Source: JAFGCL01 sp964423835 (GTDB lineage Bacteria; Chloroflexota; Dehalococcoidia; UBA2247; RBG-13-53-26). From it: a DNA stretch of 64,000 nt. The notes below the pieces were generated by a model. The model did not search any database. It had not been told where the DNA came from and saw only the letters and a list, made by a program, of their open reading frames with translations. Within the stretch, counting starts at the first letter, position 1; each line of letters starts with the position of its first letter. Below, one piece after another: positions 1-8,745 of this stretch. The DNA is taken from contig CAYRGJ010000005.1 of NCBI GenBank assembly GCA_964423835.1, forward strand, positions 68,200-132,199, in the 5' to 3' direction. The translations under genes were made by a program, and so were the position numbers.

Positions 1-692
1 AAGACCGTATCCACCGCCTGGTCCAGGCTGAGGAGGAAACGGGTCATGTCCGCCGTAGTTATGGTTACCGGGCCGCCATTGTGAATCTGCTCATGAAACA
101 GTGGGATCACCGATCCGCGCGAAGCCAGGACGTTGCCATAGCGAACGCAGATGAAATGCGTGTCCGGGCAGTCAAGGTTGCCGGCGATGAACACCCGCTC
201 CTGGATGGCCTTGGTCATGCCCATGACGTTGACCGGCTTGCAGGCTTTGTCCGTGGAAATGCCTATCACGGTCTGCACGGGCAAGTGATTCTCCCTGATG
301 GCCCGTATGATGTTCTCCGGGCCTCCGATGTTGGTCTGCACCGCCTCGTAAGGGAAGTACTCACAGGTGGGCACCTGCTTTAACGCCGCGGCATTGAAGA
401 CCACGTCGGCATTGCGCAGCACGCCGCTCACCCGGTGGTAGTCGCGGACATCGCCAATCTGGAACTGAAGCAGCTGCTGGAAGTTGCGGTATATTACCTC
501 GTCGGTGGCCCGGGCGCGGCTCTGGTAGGAGAGCCGCATCTCATGCTGCTTGGCTTCATCGCGGGAAAAGACGGTTATGCTGGCCGGTGTTCCCAGCTCG
601 CCCGACAGCAGGCGGCGCACCAACACCTTTCCCAGCGAACCGGTGCCTCCCGTCACCACCACCCTCTTGCTGCTCAGGAGACTATCCGGCAT
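1..692 (-). CDS. UDP-N-acetylglucosamine 4,6-dehydratase-like SDR (CapE/FnlA type), 3' part off the left edge
   Basis: Translation from the ATG at 692 gives an extended short-chain dehydrogenase with an N-terminal Rossmann motif VTGGTGSLGK, then DVRD, NAAALKQVP and STDKACKPVNVMGMTK. The active-site region has MGMTK where most SDRs have YxxxK. This Met-for-Tyr change is known from CapE/FnlA-type UDP-GlcNAc 4,6-dehydratases/5-epimerases, which make the first intermediate of UDP-L-FucNAc, UDP-QuiNAc or UDP-RhaNAc in the cytoplasm. The gene overlaps the upstream RmlD-like reductase by 11 bp and ends the polysaccharide operon as far as it is visible. The C-terminus lies outside the window. The family call is firm, the exact sugar is inference. 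Confidence 0.82.
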   Translation of the reverse strand, partial: MPDSLLSSKRVVVTGGTGSLGKVLVRRLLSGELGTPASITVFSRDEAKQHEMRLSYQSRARATDEVIYRNFQQLLQFQIGDVRDYHRVSGVLRNADVVFNAAALKQVPTCEYFPYEAVQTNIGGPENIIRAIRENHLPVQTVIGISTDKACKPVNVMGMTKAIQERVFIAGNLDCPDTHFICVRYGNVLASRGSVIPLFHEQIHNGGPVTITTADMTRFLLSLDQAVDTV

Positions 693-1566
693 GGCCCCTC
701 CTCAGTTCCGAATATGGTGTGGCATCTCGGTACATCTCCCTGACCATCTCAGGCCAGCCCGGCGCGGTGAATCCGGTGGCCTGGCGGAACCGGCCGCCAT
801 TCAGGCTGCGGTCGGAGAGCACCGTCTCGTCAGGCCGGATCTCGATGCGGAGCCCATAGACCTCCTTGACCAGCGAGAGCAGGTCGAACTTGCTTATGGG
901 CTCCGATGCCACGTGGTACAGGCCGTTGAGGTCCGGGTGCCTGGCGATGACCTCTGATATGATGCGGGCCAGGGCGATAGTGGTAAACCCGCTGAAGATG
1001 GCGCGGCGGTAGCCGCTCACTTCCTTTCCATCCTGCGCCAGGAACCACTCCACCAGCCCGAAGGAGGTCTGCGGCTCCCGCCCTATCATCGAGGTCCTCA
1101 GGGTGAGACAGCCGGCGCCTTCCACCTCGCCCAGGAGCTTGCTGCGCCCGTACAGGTCCTCGGGATCAGGCATGTCGCTTTCTGAATACGCTCCTTTTCG
1201 TCCGGAGAAGACGCAATCGGTGCTGATGTGGATCAGCCGTATGCGGCGTTGTTGGCACTCGCGGGCCAGGCGTTGCGGGAACAGCGAGTTCACCGTGATG
1301 CTGGCCACCGGATCCCTGGCGGCCTCCGCCTGCTTGACGATGCCGATGCAGTTCACCACCACCTCGGGCCGGACCGACTCGATGGCCCCGGCCACGGTGC
1401 CGAAGTCCTCAGCCGACACATGACCAATCGCACGTCCAGCACCGACAAAGGGCGCCGTACTCCCGGCGGCACGCCGGACTGTGGCATACACATCCCATGC
1501 GCCAGCAAGGACCTGGCAGACCTTGTGGCCCAGCATTCCGGTCGCGCCCAGGACGAGTACTCTCAT
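682..1566 (-). CDS. RmlD-like NDP-sugar 4-keto reductase
   Basis: A 294-residue protein of the RmlD/dTDP-4-dehydrorhamnose reductase group. It has an N-terminal GATGMLG nucleotide-binding motif, HISTDCVFSG near residue 115 and YGRSK as the catalytic YxxxK near residue 140. It overlaps the preceding glycosyltransferase by 4 bp (ATGA) and the CapE-like gene by 11 bp, so the three are translationally coupled. The partner suggests that it reduces the 4-keto product of the CapE-like enzyme, as FnlB/WbvR-type reductases do, rather than making dTDP-rhamnose: no rmlA, rmlB or rmlC is near. That substrate assignment is inference. Confidence 0.8.
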   Translation of the reverse strand: MRVLVLGATGMLGHKVCQVLAGAWDVYATVRRAAGSTAPFVGAGRAIGHVSAEDFGTVAGAIESVRPEVVVNCIGIVKQAEAARDPVASITVNSLFPQRLARECQQRRIRLIHISTDCVFSGRKGAYSESDMPDPEDLYGRSKLLGEVEGAGCLTLRTSMIGREPQTSFGLVEWFLAQDGKEVSGYRRAIFSGFTTIALARIISEVIARHPDLNGLYHVASEPISKFDLLSLVKEVYGLRIEIRPDETVLSDRSLNGGRFRQATGFTAPGWPEMVREMYRDATPYSELRRGHAG

Positions 1567-2501
1567 AGATCAGCCCCCTCCCGACCTGCTACCCGACGGA
1601 CTGCGGCGCGAATCGGGTAGGCAAGCACCTCAAGCAGCAGACTCAGCGGCCAGGCGATTATGGCACTAACCAGATACGACATCAACTGCACCGGTTTCTT
1701 CAAACGCCAGTAGCTATAGGCGATATCAAGATAAGAGTAGGATTCGAGCTTCCGCCTGACTGTCCAGGGCAAGTCCGAATCCTTTCTTATGATGCACCTG
1801 ACAACGTGGAGTTGCGCTGAGATCTGGGCCCGGCGATCGTCCGCCGTATTCGACGCATGAACTCTCACCCTGGTCAGCCTTTCATCGATGCCGAGGACCG
1901 GCGCCCGGCGTGCTATCTCAGCCCAGAGCGCGATGTCCTCGCCGACATTCAGCGACTCATCGAACCTGAACCCCTGGTCGAGTATCTCTTTGCGCACCAT
2001 CACCGTTGGCGTGGCTATAGGACAGCGGCGCAGGATCCCCGGATAGACAGCCCCAGTGAATCTGCCGGAGGCCACCAGGCCGATGTCCATTCCGTCAGGA
2101 CTCATGCGCACATATGAGGTGTGTGACATCAGGCAGTCGTGATCGACCTGCAGCAAGGCAACCTGCCGCTCCAGCTTGATGGGCATGAAGACGTCATCAG
2201 CATCAAGGAAGGCAATGAGAGGGCCGCGCGCCATGGCAATGCCATGGTTCCTGGCGGCCGATCGTCCTTTGTGGTCCTGTCTCGCGTAACGGATGCGTAC
2301 GTCTTCAAGCTCGAGCCGAGACACGTCCGGATCATCCGATCCATCGTCTATCAGCAGTAGCTCGAAGTCCTCCCACGTCTGGCCCAGGACGCTCTTGATG
2401 GATTCGCGCAGCCAATCTATGCGGTTATGGAACGGAACGATCACGCTTACCATCGGGCGGGATGCTGGAGTCACGCGCGCGATGTCGTTGCTGCCAGTCA
2501 T
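1563..2501 (-). CDS. Family 2 glycosyltransferase
   Basis: 312 residues with a GT-A fold: SVIVPFHNR near residue 20, LLIDDGSDD near 50 and LDADD as the metal-binding DXD motif near 98. The C-terminal 50 residues are hydrophobic and basic and may anchor the enzyme to the membrane. Start and stop overlap both neighbours by 4 bp, which marks an operon of polysaccharide or glycan assembly genes. The sugar donor and acceptor cannot be read from sequence. Confidence 0.87.
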   Translation of the reverse strand: MTGSNDIARVTPASRPMVSVIVPFHNRIDWLRESIKSVLGQTWEDFELLLIDDGSDDPDVSRLELEDVRIRYARQDHKGRSAARNHGIAMARGPLIAFLDADDVFMPIKLERQVALLQVDHDCLMSHTSYVRMSPDGMDIGLVASGRFTGAVYPGILRRCPIATPTVMVRKEILDQGFRFDESLNVGEDIALWAEIARRAPVLGIDERLTRVRVHASNTADDRRAQISAQLHVVRCIIRKDSDLPWTVRRKLESYSYLDIAYSYWRLKKPVQLMSYLVSAIIAWPLSLLLEVLAYPIRAAVRRVAGREGADL

Positions 2502-3484
2502 GGGCTGCCTCCGCTGGGATCATTCCCATGCAGCTCAAGCCTCTTAAGCAGTCTCCGGGCAGCATAGAGCACCTTGATAAGAGCGTTCTGTATGGTCAAA
2601 GGGAGGATGGACGGGACTATCAACTCCCACCTCCCCAGCAGCCCTGACGGCCCGTATCGCGCTGCTCTAAGGAGATGCTTTACCGCGGCTCGCCGCTGAT
2701 CCCCACAGACGTAGGCAGCCACCAGATGCGCCGAACCATACGCCTGCGAACGCGCCTTGATGACGGCCTCCGGCAGAGCCGGCCGCGCATAGAGCTTATC
2801 CATTAGTCGAATGTGCTCGTCAGCCATCACAATGCCACGCTGTGATACCGTGGCCGAATCAGGGTGCATTCTGAAAGTGGCCAGCGTAGTCGGTATACGA
2901 GCGAACTGCCCGTAAAGTCCCAGTCGAAGCCACAACTCAAAATCCCCCACGTACCTGAAATCGGGATCCCGTAAGCCGGCTCTACCCAGCCAATTGCGTC
3001 TTATGAAGGCACCCGGACCCACACTACAGTGGTGACGCTTCAGCATGGCCATGTAGTCATGCTCGGGGACCTTGATGTGCCTGATCACCTCCGATTTCGG
3101 CCCGATGAAGTTCCAGTCCGGGTAAGCCACCAGCACCTCGGGGCGGGCCTGCATGAAATCAACGGCCGTCTTCACCGCCCCTGGGAGCAGCGGATCGTCC
3201 GAGTTCACCACCGCCACGATGTCGCCCCGGGCCATGCTCAATCCCTTGTTCACGGTCCGAGTCTCACCCATGTTGGGATGTGTTTCCCAGATGATCCGCC
3301 CTTCATAATTCTCCAGTACATCTCTGGTGTTGTCCGTGGAACCGTCATCGAGAACAATGTACTCGATATTGGCGTAGTCCTGACTCAGCACGCTGCAGAT
3401 GGTCTCATCCAGGTACGAGGCCCGATTGTAGGCTGGAGTTATGATCGAGACGAGCGGCAGGCTGCCGCCAGCACTGCCGGTCAT
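2498..3484 (-). CDS. Family 2 glycosyltransferase
   Basis: 328 residues. The N-terminal GT-A domain shows SIITPAYNRASYL, IVLDDGSTDNT and a DXD equivalent VVNSDDPLL near residue 95, followed by a helical C-terminal part without clear membrane spans. It resembles cytoplasmic glycosyltransferases of O-antigen or capsule clusters. ATGA overlaps link it to the genes on both sides. The substrate is unknown. Confidence 0.87.
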   Translation of the reverse strand: MTGSAGGSLPLVSIITPAYNRASYLDETICSVLSQDYANIEYIVLDDGSTDNTRDVLENYEGRIIWETHPNMGETRTVNKGLSMARGDIVAVVNSDDPLLPGAVKTAVDFMQARPEVLVAYPDWNFIGPKSEVIRHIKVPEHDYMAMLKRHHCSVGPGAFIRRNWLGRAGLRDPDFRYVGDFELWLRLGLYGQFARIPTTLATFRMHPDSATVSQRGIVMADEHIRLMDKLYARPALPEAVIKARSQAYGSAHLVAAYVCGDQRRAAVKHLLRAARYGPSGLLGRWELIVPSILPLTIQNALIKVLYAARRLLKRLELHGNDPSGGSP

Positions 3485-4623
3485 CTTCTCCCCACCTCTT
3501 CGTAGACGCTCTCCATCCTCCCCACTACGCCCGTCCAGGTGAACTTGTCCAGCACCAGTTGCCGCCCCTGTTCGCCAAAGCGCTTCCTCGCCTCCGGGTC
3601 ACCCAGCATGCGGCGCAGCGCCTGCGCCAGGGCTTCGGCCTCGAAGGGCACCACGTATCCTCCCTGGTCCTTGAGCCAGGGCGAAACCCCGCAGCGGTCG
3701 GTGGCTACCACCGGGGTTCCGCACATGAGGGCTTCCAGCAGCGTAATGCCGAACACCTCGTAGCGCGATGTCAGCACCGAGACATCCGCGTCGACGTATG
3801 CTTCCAGCCTGTCCCTGTGGTAAAGGGGGCCGGGCAGAGTCACCCAGTCCTCCTGCTTCAGGTCCCGTACCAGCTTCTTCAACATGGCCAGATACCCGTC
3901 ATCCGGCCCGGCTATCACCAGCCGCACCCGGCCCGCTTGGGCATCCAGGGAGGCGAAGGCCCGCACCAGCAGGTCCAAGCCCTTGATGCTGTGTATACGG
4001 CCCAGGTACAGCACCAGCTGCTCATCTTCGGCAAGACCATGCTTTGCCCGGAAACGGCCCCGGGGCGGCAGTCCGGCGAACTCCGCCGGGTCGACGGCGT
4101 TCGGCACCACCCTGATCCTGTCAGAAGGCACTCCCATAGATTTGTACTGCTCCACCTCTATGTCGGCAACGGCAACCGCTATAGATGATTGCCTCAACAG
4201 ATCGTATCCGAAGACGGTGTCGAAGAGCCATTTCAGCCTCTGCCTCTCCTCGATCCTCATCACCGTGCCATGGGCCTGCAACAGACAGGGGACTCCGTAT
4301 GCCTGGGCGTAGTGAGCCACCGCCACATTCTGGAAGGTCCTGAAGTGATGCAGGTGCACCACGTCGAATCCCCGCAGCTCCCTTCGAGCCGCGCTAACCA
4401 TTCCCGGCGTGACGAAGAGATTGCTCCAACTGCAACTGGTCCGGAAAGAGGAGACCCTGACGCCCTGGAGCGATCCCACGTATGCGGCATCCAGCAGGCG
4501 ATCGCCAGTGTACAGTGTAACGCTGTGACCCTTCCTGGCCAACTCCTGGCAGAGGTGGTAGGTCACTTCAACAGCGCCTCCGAAGGCCGGAGCGAAGAAC
4601 GGGGCCACGTGCAGGATCTCCAA
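3481..4623 (-). CDS. Family 4 (GT-B) glycosyltransferase
   Basis: 380 residues. The N-terminal donor/acceptor half begins ILHVAPFFAPAFGGAVEV with the glycine-rich loop of GT4 enzymes. The C-terminal half contains VVPNAVDP, LYLGRIHSIKGLDLLVRAF and the nucleotide-sugar motif EVFGITLLEALMCGTPVVAT (an EX7E-type site). It probably adds a hexose from a nucleotide sugar to a lipid-linked glycan at the inner membrane face. It overlaps the next gene by 4 bp and directly follows the stop of the GT2 gene at 4,624. Confidence 0.88.
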   Translation of the reverse strand: MEILHVAPFFAPAFGGAVEVTYHLCQELARKGHSVTLYTGDRLLDAAYVGSLQGVRVSSFRTSCSWSNLFVTPGMVSAARRELRGFDVVHLHHFRTFQNVAVAHYAQAYGVPCLLQAHGTVMRIEERQRLKWLFDTVFGYDLLRQSSIAVAVADIEVEQYKSMGVPSDRIRVVPNAVDPAEFAGLPPRGRFRAKHGLAEDEQLVLYLGRIHSIKGLDLLVRAFASLDAQAGRVRLVIAGPDDGYLAMLKKLVRDLKQEDWVTLPGPLYHRDRLEAYVDADVSVLTSRYEVFGITLLEALMCGTPVVATDRCGVSPWLKDQGGYVVPFEAEALAQALRRMLGDPEARKRFGEQGRQLVLDKFTWTGVVGRMESVYEEVGRR

Positions 4624-5601
4624 CTATGCTCGAGCCCTCCGTACCATGAGTGACACGCCGAACACCACCCGCCTGAGCCCCCACACAACCGCCGCCCATA
4701 CCCACGTGAAATTCCTCAGCGTGAAAAGCCAGGGGAGCAGCAGCACGCGCGGGTCCTTCTTCTTGAACCACAGCTCCACTGTCTCAGGCAGATGCATCAT
4801 CGGTATCAGTAGCAGCAGCAGGAGAGCGAAGGGAGAAATGAGGCAGCCAAGGGCTGCAGCCAGCACCAGGCCGACGGTCAGCGGCACCTGTGCCAGCATG
4901 CCCACGCCAACCAACCGGTCCCGGGCCCGGCCGGATTTCCTGGCAATGGACAGGCGGTAGTACGCGTAGTTGTACTGTTGTTTGATATAGCCTCTGAGAT
5001 CATCCCGCCAATAGTGCCTACACCTGGCATCCTTGCACAGGACGAGCTGCCAGCCGGCTGCCTTCAGCCGCCGGCTCAGGTCAGCGTCATACCCGATCTT
5101 CATATGTTCATCAAGCAGGCCAACCTCGAGCAACGCGCTCTTGAGATAGGCGGTGTTCATTGTATAAAGGTGGTCCGTCAGCCGTGGGCTTTTGTCGAAG
5201 CGCAACTCGACGTCGTATCCCATCAGCTTCCCCACGATGCTGCTGTTGCCCGTGACCGGATACCCTGCCACCGCACCCGCTCTCGGCTCATCGAAGCAGG
5301 GTACTATCTTCCGCATCCAGCCGGGCTCCAGCACGGCATCGGCATCAAGGGACACCACAATGTCATGGTTGCACCTGGTTATCCCGATGTTGGTCGCCCT
5401 GGCTGCCCCCCCATTGGGTACATCCACCAACTGCAACCCAGGGATCCGGGCCAGGACCTCCCGAGTGCCGTCGGTGCTGCCATCGTTGACTACGATGACC
5501 TCGAGGTCTCCGGGCCACTCCTGCGCCAGGGCACTCCGGGCGCATTCTTCGATGGTGCCCTCCGCGTTGTAAGCGGGTATTACGATACTCACACCGCGCA
5601 T
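4624..5601 (-). CDS. Membrane-associated family 2 glycosyltransferase
   Basis: 325 residues. The catalytic domain (1-220) has SIVIPAYNAEGTI, IVVNDGSTDGT and SLDADAVLEPGW (DXD). Two hydrophobic segments follow near residues 235-275, and a third hydrophobic stretch lies in the basic tail. The layout is that of GT2 enzymes that act on undecaprenyl- or dolichyl-linked acceptors. It lies 22 bp from the upstream GT2 gene and abuts the GT4 gene, in the same operon. Confidence 0.85.
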   Translation of the reverse strand: MRGVSIVIPAYNAEGTIEECARSALAQEWPGDLEVIVVNDGSTDGTREVLARIPGLQLVDVPNGGAARATNIGITRCNHDIVVSLDADAVLEPGWMRKIVPCFDEPRAGAVAGYPVTGNSSIVGKLMGYDVELRFDKSPRLTDHLYTMNTAYLKSALLEVGLLDEHMKIGYDADLSRRLKAAGWQLVLCKDARCRHYWRDDLRGYIKQQYNYAYYRLSIARKSGRARDRLVGVGMLAQVPLTVGLVLAAALGCLISPFALLLLLLIPMMHLPETVELWFKKKDPRVLLLPWLFTLRNFTWVWAAVVWGLRRVVFGVSLMVRRARA

Positions 5602-5623
5602 AATGGGAGTCCCGAGGCGCCGG

Positions 5624-6661
5624 TCAGTGCCGCCCCACGCCCACGTCCACCTCAGCTTCCTCGCTCTTCTGCAACCGCTCCCATTGCCCCCGCAGCAGCT
5701 CCTTCATGGCCTGCAACACTACCGCGGCGAACAGGCCCAGCATCCCCGTCAGGCACAGCAGGATGGCGCCCAGCAGGGTGCCCAACGCCAGGGCCTCGGT
5801 CTCCGAGTAGATGTCCAGCACCCTGATGCCCAGCACAAACCCTCCCGCCAGCAAGGCCAACCCGGGGATGCCGAACAGTACGAACGGCTGCCGCAGGCTG
5901 AGCAGCACCAGCACGCGGTTGAGCACGCTCATCCCGTGTCCCACTGGGTTCCGCTTGGCCCCATCGGCGTAGCTGACCTCGATGGGGACCTCCACCACCT
6001 TCAGCCCCTTGTTGGCGATGGCGAACTGCATCTCGGAGGAGACGGACATGCCGTCTTCGGTGAGATTGAGCAGGCCCATGGCCCGGGCGGAGTAGGCCCG
6101 GTAGCCGCTCTGCGAGTCAGTCAGCTTGTGGCCGGAGCCGACATTGGTGGCCGCATTGAGCACCTGCTGGCCAAATCTGCGGTACAGCGGCGCCCCGTTC
6201 GACTTGCCCAGGAACCGCGACCCGATGACCACGTCGGCCTCGCCAGCCAGCACGGGCTGCACCAGGCGGGGGATGTCGCGCGCGTCGTGCTGCCCGTCGG
6301 CGTCGATCACCACCAGGACGTCAGCGCCCTGCTCTTTCCCTTTGGCCAGGGCGGTACGCACGGCCGCGCCGTACCCCTTGTTGCCGCCGTGGCTGATCAA
6401 GGTGGCCCCGGCGGCGGCCGCGATCTCGGCGCTGGTATCCGTGGACCCGTCATCAACCACCAGCACCCGGTCCACATACTTGCGTACCGAGAGGACCACG
6501 CTGCCGATGTACCTCTCCTCATTGAAGCACGGGATGCCCGCCACCACCAGGGGCTTGTGGCCGGCACCGTTGCTGCCCGCTCCTGCCATTACCTCAACGA
6601 CCCGATCCGCGCATCCCGCCGCCTTCCACGGCACAGCGTGAGCGCGCCTAATGTATATCAT
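5624..6661 (-). CDS. Dolichol-phosphate-mannose-synthase-like family 2 glycosyltransferase
   Basis: 345 residues from the first ATG. An internal ATG at 6,589 (MAGAGSNGAG) fits the family N-terminus better, but its GAGG lies only 2 nt upstream, so the start is uncertain. Motifs are VAGIPCFNEERYIG, LVVDDGSTDTS, VIDADGQHD and the DPM1/UgtP-like run TDSQSGYRAYS, then two membrane segments near residues 245-315. Such enzymes transfer a hexose from a nucleotide sugar to a polyprenyl phosphate and supply lipid-linked sugar for extracytoplasmic glycosylation. It begins the block of five glycosyltransferases. Confidence 0.85.
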   Translation of the reverse strand: MIYIRRAHAVPWKAAGCADRVVEVMAGAGSNGAGHKPLVVAGIPCFNEERYIGSVVLSVRKYVDRVLVVDDGSTDTSAEIAAAAGATLISHGGNKGYGAAVRTALAKGKEQGADVLVVIDADGQHDARDIPRLVQPVLAGEADVVIGSRFLGKSNGAPLYRRFGQQVLNAATNVGSGHKLTDSQSGYRAYSARAMGLLNLTEDGMSVSSEMQFAIANKGLKVVEVPIEVSYADGAKRNPVGHGMSVLNRVLVLLSLRQPFVLFGIPGLALLAGGFVLGIRVLDIYSETEALALGTLLGAILLCLTGMLGLFAAVVLQAMKELLRGQWERLQKSEEAEVDVGVGRH

Positions 6662-6727
6662 CGAATAGGCTCATTTGCAATAGGAGGCGACCACTGCCAG
6701 CACGCAGCGCCGCCCTTCTGCCGGCCC

Positions 6728-7342
6728 CTACCGCTGCTCCAGGTGGCCAGTGTCGTTCATCACCTTGAGCTTCAGACGGGCGCCGTCCCGCTCGATGATG
6801 GTCAGGGAGGCGTTGCCTACCTCCAGCCGGCGGTAGATGGCCATGCTCGCCCCCAGGCACTGGGCCACCAGCAGCCTGACAATGACGTCGTGGGTGACGG
6901 CCAGCACCATCTTGCCTTCGGCCCCGTCGGTGATGCGGCCGAATGCCTCAGCCGCCCTGTCCCGAACCTCCCCCAGGCTCTCTCCGCCGGGCATGCGGAA
7001 GTCCCCGGGTTTGGTCCGCCAGGTCTTCCACAGCTCCGGGTAACGGGCGGCGATGTCCATGGCGAACAGGCCCTCCCAGTCGCCTATGCGCATCTCCCCC
7101 AGCTCCGGCATGGTCTCCACCGGCAGCGAGTGCGGCCCGGCGCTGATCTCGGCCGTGCGCAGCGCCCGGCTCAGGGGGCTGGAGTAGACCGCGGCTATGG
7201 GCCACCGGTCCAGCCGCCGCGCCAGCTTCTCCGCCTGTTGCAGCCCCGTCTGGTTGAGACCCTGGTCGATCCAGCCCATGTAGCGGGCGTTGACGTTCCA
7301 GTCCGTCTGGCCGTGCCGTACCAGTACCAGAGTCGCCGTCAT
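6728..7342 (-). CDS. Histidine phosphatase superfamily protein (phosphoglycerate-mutase-like)
   Basis: 204 residues. LVRHGQTDWN near residue 8 carries the catalytic RHG histidine. YSSPLSRALRTAE, GESLGEVRDR and the second histidine in VTHD near residue 155 complete the active site. It could be a cobalamin-pathway (CobC-like) or sugar-phosphate phosphatase. Sequence alone does not decide and no cobalamin genes are near. It lies 5 bp downstream of the YchF-like gene. Confidence 0.88.
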   Translation of the reverse strand: MTATLVLVRHGQTDWNVNARYMGWIDQGLNQTGLQQAEKLARRLDRWPIAAVYSSPLSRALRTAEISAGPHSLPVETMPELGEMRIGDWEGLFAMDIAARYPELWKTWRTKPGDFRMPGGESLGEVRDRAAEAFGRITDGAEGKMVLAVTHDVIVRLLVAQCLGASMAIYRRLEVGNASLTIIERDGARLKLKVMNDTGHLEQR

Positions 7343-7346
7343 GTTC

Positions 7347-8429
7347 TCACACGCTGAACAGGAAGGTGATCACGTCCCCGTCCTGCACCAGGTAGGTCTT
7401 GCCCTCCAGCCGCAGCAGCCCGTGCTTCTTGGCCTCCGCCATGCTGCCGCTCTTCACCAGGTCCGGGTAGGCCACCACCTCGGCCCGGATGAATCCCCTC
7501 TCCATGTCCGAGTGAATCTTCCCGGCCGCTCGCGGCGCCGGGGTGTCCCTCCGCACGCTCCAGGCCCGGACCTCGCCGTGGGCCGTGCTGAAGAACGAAA
7601 TCATCCCCAGGAGCTCGTACGACAGCCTGATCGCCCGCTGCAGGGCCCCTTCGCTCACCCCCATGTCCGCTCGGAACTCCGCCGCCTCGGCCTCCTCCAG
7701 CTGCGCCAGCTCCATCTCCAGCTTCCCGCATATGGCCGCCGCCGGGAACCCCGGGAACCTCTGGCGCGACTCCGCCTCCAGGGCTGCTGCCTGCGGCAGC
7801 TGCTCCTCGCCGATGTTGAGGACCACCAGCACCGGCCGGCTGCTCAGCAGCTGGTAGCTCTCCGCCGCCCGGGCCTCGTCTGGCGAGAGGCCCTGGTCCC
7901 TCACCGCCACTCCGCTCTCCAGGGCTGCCTTGAGCTTCTCCACCAGGGCCCGCTCCTTGATCAGGGCATCGCGCTCGGCCGAGCGGGGCCCCTTGAGGGA
8001 TTCGCCGATGCGCTCCAGCCGGCGCTCAGCGATGGCCAGGTCACCCAGCACCAGCTCCTCGCCCACGGCCGCGATGTCCCGCCAGGGGTCCACGCCGCCC
8101 GGCGCCGGCACGGCCTCATCGCCGAAGGCCCGGGCCACCACGATCAGGGCGTCCGTCTTCGTCAGGTGGCTGCGAGCCGGCCCGCTCAGGCCTTCCTTCC
8201 GGTCGGCCGCCAGGGCCACATCCACGTACTTGACCTCGGCCGGCACCAGCCTCTTCGGCTTGAGCAACGAGGCCAGGCCCTCCAGGCGCTCGTCCGCCAC
8301 CTTCACCACGCCCACGTTGGGCTCCACCCCCGCCGCGGCGAAGGCCCGGGTCTCCGCCTTGCCCCGGGCAAGCGCATTGAAGATGGTGGTTTTTCCGCTC
8401 TTGGGCAGCCCGATGATGCCGATCTCCAT
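7347..8429 (-). CDS. YchF/Obg-family GTPase with divergent switch II
   Basis: 360 residues. The P-loop is GLPKSGKTT near residue 7, followed by VEPNVGVVKVADERL, which is diagnostic for YchF (OLA1), and a C-terminal TGS-like end. Where YchF normally has a DIAGLVKGA G3/switch II motif, this protein reads VDVALAADRKEG, so the residues that usually position the attacking water are missing. NIGEEQL stands where the YchF nucleotide-specificity motif lies. It is probably a ribosome-associated ATPase/GTPase relative with altered catalysis. Confidence 0.8.
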   Translation of the reverse strand: MEIGIIGLPKSGKTTIFNALARGKAETRAFAAAGVEPNVGVVKVADERLEGLASLLKPKRLVPAEVKYVDVALAADRKEGLSGPARSHLTKTDALIVVARAFGDEAVPAPGGVDPWRDIAAVGEELVLGDLAIAERRLERIGESLKGPRSAERDALIKERALVEKLKAALESGVAVRDQGLSPDEARAAESYQLLSSRPVLVVLNIGEEQLPQAAALEAESRQRFPGFPAAAICGKLEMELAQLEEAEAAEFRADMGVSEGALQRAIRLSYELLGMISFFSTAHGEVRAWSVRRDTPAPRAAGKIHSDMERGFIRAEVVAYPDLVKSGSMAEAKKHGLLRLEGKTYLVQDGDVITFLFSV

Positions 8430-8745
8430 GAATCGCCTCGCCGGGTCGACCTCTGCGCCAGGCGCTCTGTCAGATGACGTACAGGCCGGCGCCAGCCTCC
8501 CGCATGCAGCCCTAGCTTATCACAGCCCTCCGCCGCCCGCCATCGGGGGCATTATCCCCGGTTTGGGGCCCCCGGCGGGCAGGGTGTCCCACGGAGATCG
8601 TCGGCCCCAGTTCGCCTGACCCGCCGGGGCCACTTTGGAGCGCCATCTTCGCCGACGCCCGCCCGGGCCGGCGACAAAGGGCCAACCACCGACTGTAGTG
8701 GGGCAGCGCCCACCCCCGGGTGGTACAATATGACGGGCGCGCCGC
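8430..8745. promoter_or_regulatory. Divergent intergenic region between ychF-like and holA genes
   Basis: About 316 bp without a convincing gene. It must hold the leftward promoter of the ychF-to-capE operon and the rightward promoter of holA. A TACAAT -10-like hexamer lies at 8,724-8,729, 17 bp before the holA ATG. No good -35 element was found. No RNA gene was recognised. Confidence 0.4.

Noticed and set aside
5603..7357. 584-residue open frame on the plus strand across three leftward genes
   Set aside because: It is His/Gln/Pro-rich and runs antisense to well-supported glycosyltransferase and phosphatase genes. In GC-rich DNA such antisense frames stay open by chance. The same holds for 40,465-42,330 and 9,845-11,110.
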